Below the pieces are notes generated by a model, which was given only the letters and a program-made list of their open reading frames with translations, searched no databases and was not told where the DNA came from. 64,000 nucleotides of DNA, from positions 496,001-560,000 of the forward strand of contig CANMFL010000001.1 in NCBI GenBank assembly GCA_947497185.1, in the 5' to 3' direction. This document shows, piece by piece, positions 62,278 to 64,000 of the stretch (positions within the stretch are counted from its first letter, which is position 1; each line of letters starts with the position of its first letter). This stretch comes from an uncultured Paracoccaceae bacterium (lineage in GTDB: Bacteria > Pseudomonadota > Alphaproteobacteria > Rhodobacterales > Rhodobacteraceae). Position numbers and translations under genes: made by a program.

Positions 62278-63843
62278 TTAGTTATACTGACGCTCGTAGG
62301 CGGTGTTCATCACCTCAAGAACGTCCTGTAACCCCATGTCCTGCAACGTTTGTTGGTAACCTTCCCAGTCAGCCATCACGTCACCATTGCCCAAGATCCA
62401 GCCTTGCTGGCGCTCAAGCATATAGTCACGAATCGACGGCCAGCTGCGGTCATAAACGCGCTGCTCATCGGCTGTGAAAGACACGCCTAGGAAATCAGGG
62501 ATCAGGTAATCGCCTGTTTCATACAGCTCGATGCCTTCCAACGCGTATTGGTTAGACCACTGCTTTTCATACTCGTAGTCCTGAAAGTAACCACGGGCCT
62601 GAAGTTGCGAGCCGACTTGATACAGCTGGTTGTTCACCGGCTCGCCATTGGTCAGGAATTCCTCGGTGAACTGCGGTTTGCCGTCAACCATCGTGTATTG
62701 CTCACCCTCGACGCCAAAGTTAGCCAAGCGACGGCCCTCTTCGGTGAACCAGAAGTCGAAATACTTGATCGTTTCGACAGGATGCTCGTTCGTGACACCA
62801 ATCGCCCAACCGTCAGGTTTGATCGGGATGCGACGGTGTTCTTCCATACGCACGCCAGATGGTGACGCTGGTGGCAACATCGCTTCGAAACGGAAGCCTT
62901 CAACGGTGTCTGCAAGCGACTCGTTATAGCCCGCAGTTGATGCGAACCAATCGTGGGTCATGCCGCCGATGTCTTCAGACAACAGATATTCACGTGACGA
63001 TGACCCGCGTGTAAAGATTTCCGCGTCGATCAGGCCCTCGTCGTACCAGCGTGCAAGTCCTGCAATCCCGTCACGATAGCCTTCGCCCGCGTAGGGGTGG
63101 TCAACATTGCCTTCGGCGTTGATGTAGAAATCGTGGTAGGTGTCGGACCCCGTAGAGCGGCCATCCCACAATGTGACAAGGCGGATCAGCTCTGGCCATT
63201 GGCGGGCAAAGTACGGCACTTCGTCCGCGACGCCATTCCCGTTGGGATCGTCGTTTTTGAAAGCGCGCAGCACGGCTTCGACTTCTTCCAGCGTCTCGGG
63301 CACTTCGAGACCCAGATTTTCCAGCCAGTCGTAGCGGATAAAGTAGCCGCGACCGTATTTGCCGTCTGGCAGATATGGCACGTAGTACATGTTGCCATCA
63401 GCCGCGGAAATCGCGTTCGCGATCTCTGGACGGTCAGCATAGAACGCGGCCAAGTTTGGTGCGTGTTCTGCGATCAAATCGTCCAAAGGCAGGAATGCGC
63501 CTTCTGGGCCGTATTGGTTCACGAAATCCTTGAGACGGCTAGAGCCTACAATGTCAGGGATTTCGCCTGTTGCGAGCATCAGGTTCAACGCTTCGGTCTT
63601 GCCGTCGTTTTCAGACGTCCGTGTGTTTGCACCCACGGTTGTGTCGCGCAGGCTGATGCCTGTCAGTTCGCTTGCAATTTTCTCAACTGGCCATGTTTCG
63701 TCATAGCGCGGGTAACGCGCATGGTTCATTTGAATGGACAGCTCTAACGGTTCGTCGACGATCATCAGGTGGCCATCGGCAAACGCCGTGCCGCCTAGCG
63801 ATGTTCCGGCCAGTAACGCCGCTGATAGTGTTAGTCGTTGCAT
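62278..63843 (-). CDS. AlgQ-like alginate-binding periplasmic protein
   Basis: A 521-residue solute-binding protein with a Sec signal peptide (cleavage near AFADGH). It matches the pattern of Sphingomonas AlgQ1/AlgQ2 along its length: LKDFVNQYGPEGAFLPLDDLI, the calcium-binding loop DPNGNGVADEVP, GGMTHDWFAST, and PVNNQLYQVGSQ. AlgQ proteins bind alginate oligomers or polymers and deliver them to the AlgM1-AlgM2-AlgS importer. GGAGGA precedes ATG 63843. The permease end lies 54 bases upstream, so the binding protein gene is downstream of the permease genes in the operon. Confidence 0.92.
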   Translation of the reverse strand: MQRLTLSAALLAGTSLGGTAFADGHLMIVDEPLELSIQMNHARYPRYDETWPVEKIASELTGISLRDTTVGANTRTSENDGKTEALNLMLATGEIPDIVGSSRLKDFVNQYGPEGAFLPLDDLIAEHAPNLAAFYADRPEIANAISAADGNMYYVPYLPDGKYGRGYFIRYDWLENLGLEVPETLEEVEAVLRAFKNDDPNGNGVADEVPYFARQWPELIRLVTLWDGRSTGSDTYHDFYINAEGNVDHPYAGEGYRDGIAGLARWYDEGLIDAEIFTRGSSSREYLLSEDIGGMTHDWFASTAGYNESLADTVEGFRFEAMLPPASPSGVRMEEHRRIPIKPDGWAIGVTNEHPVETIKYFDFWFTEEGRRLANFGVEGEQYTMVDGKPQFTEEFLTNGEPVNNQLYQVGSQLQARGYFQDYEYEKQWSNQYALEGIELYETGDYLIPDFLGVSFTADEQRVYDRSWPSIRDYMLERQQGWILGNGDVMADWEGYQQTLQDMGLQDVLEVMNTAYERQYN

Positions 63844-63897
63844 AGTTTCCTCCCTTATGCAGTCGTTCATGTAATCTGATGCGCTGATCGCTCGCGC

Positions 63898-64000
63898 TTA
63901 TTCTTTGACCCCTCCCAGCAGGATCCCTTTTTCAAAGTACTTCTGGATGAACGGGTAGATGATCAGGACAGGGACAATCGAGCAGACGATAATCGCGGCT
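63898..64000 (-). CDS. Carbohydrate ABC transporter permease, C-terminal end (AlgM2-like)
   Basis: Only the last 34 codons lie in the window. They encode a hydrophobic segment (AAIIVCSIVPVLIIYP) and the tail FIQKYFEKGILLGGVKE, the usual C-terminal end of MalG/AlgM2-type permeases. The rest of the gene, and probably the partner permease and ATPase genes, lie beyond position 64000. The next gene downstream is the AlgQ-like binding protein, so an alginate importer is the likely product. Confidence 0.85.
   Translation of the reverse strand, partial: AAIIVCSIVPVLIIYPFIQKYFEKGILLGGVKE

Overview
The window is a gene-dense, high-GC chromosomal segment from an alphaproteobacterium, most probably a marine member of the Rhodobacteraceae (Roseobacter group). 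The evidence is the gene content and order: lrp-cysG-DUF2849-cysI-cysH-DUF934-fpr, coxD/coxE/xdhC/molybdopterin-binding, alr-mlaE-mlaF, radA-cvpA-purF, surE-pcm-nlpD, tatA-tatB-tatC-DUF815, frequent 4-base start/stop overlaps, and protein sequences that look like those of that family. No rRNA, tRNA, CRISPR array, transposase or prophage gene was seen.

Layout. 1-4205: end of a SUF-type Fe-S assembly gene, a TfoX-like protein, an isopenicillin-N-synthase-like oxygenase, tpiA, a cytochrome P450 and an Lrp/AsnC regulator. 4344-9796: sulfur assimilation (siroheme synthase, sulfite reductase, APS/PAPS reductase, two small conserved proteins, ferredoxin-NADP reductase), divergent from the Lrp gene. 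9874-11428: an Ala/Glu-rich membrane-anchored protein and infC, which seems to use an AUA start. 11623-15935: a minus-strand molybdenum-hydroxylase maturation operon of the cox type. 16049-19609: glutaryl-CoA dehydrogenase and three poorly known genes. 19707-23227: pyrC, pyrE and dnaB. 23267-30546: several membrane proteins, a ClpP-like periplasmic protein, alanine racemase, MlaE/MlaF-like lipid transporter subunits and a PqiA-like protein. 30643-37771: radA, cvpA, purF, an SDR, surE, pcm and an NlpD-like amidase activator. 37867-43164: DUF815 AAA+ protein, tatCBA, a WYL regulator, a TauE/SafE permease and dusA. 43361-49651: a minus-strand peptide ABC transporter operon headed by its XRE-cupin regulator. 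50028-57169: a small membrane protein, an RND efflux pair, a small exported protein, a patatin-like lipoprotein and a pirin. 57347-64000: a uronate/alginate locus (uxuA, KdgF-like cupin, SDR, PL15 oligoalginate lyase, AlgQ-like binding protein, permease end).

The alginate part is internally coherent. An AlgQ-like binding protein and its ABC permease import oligoalginate, the PL15 lyase cuts it to unsaturated monouronate, the KdgF-like cupin speeds ring opening to DEH, and the SDR is a good candidate for reducing DEH to KDG. UxuA feeds the same KDG pool from mannonate.

The most unusual signals are not in the large genes. They are: a dispersed family of 42-bp double palindromes (11554, 30550, 41286, with a half copy at 20763), each lying just after a gene; a partial duplication of the 3' end of infC; a probable AUA start for infC; a 45-codon ORF locked between coxD and coxE by start/stop overlaps on both sides; a second inverted repeat pair (2421 and 37812); and several intergenic palindromes that look like operators.
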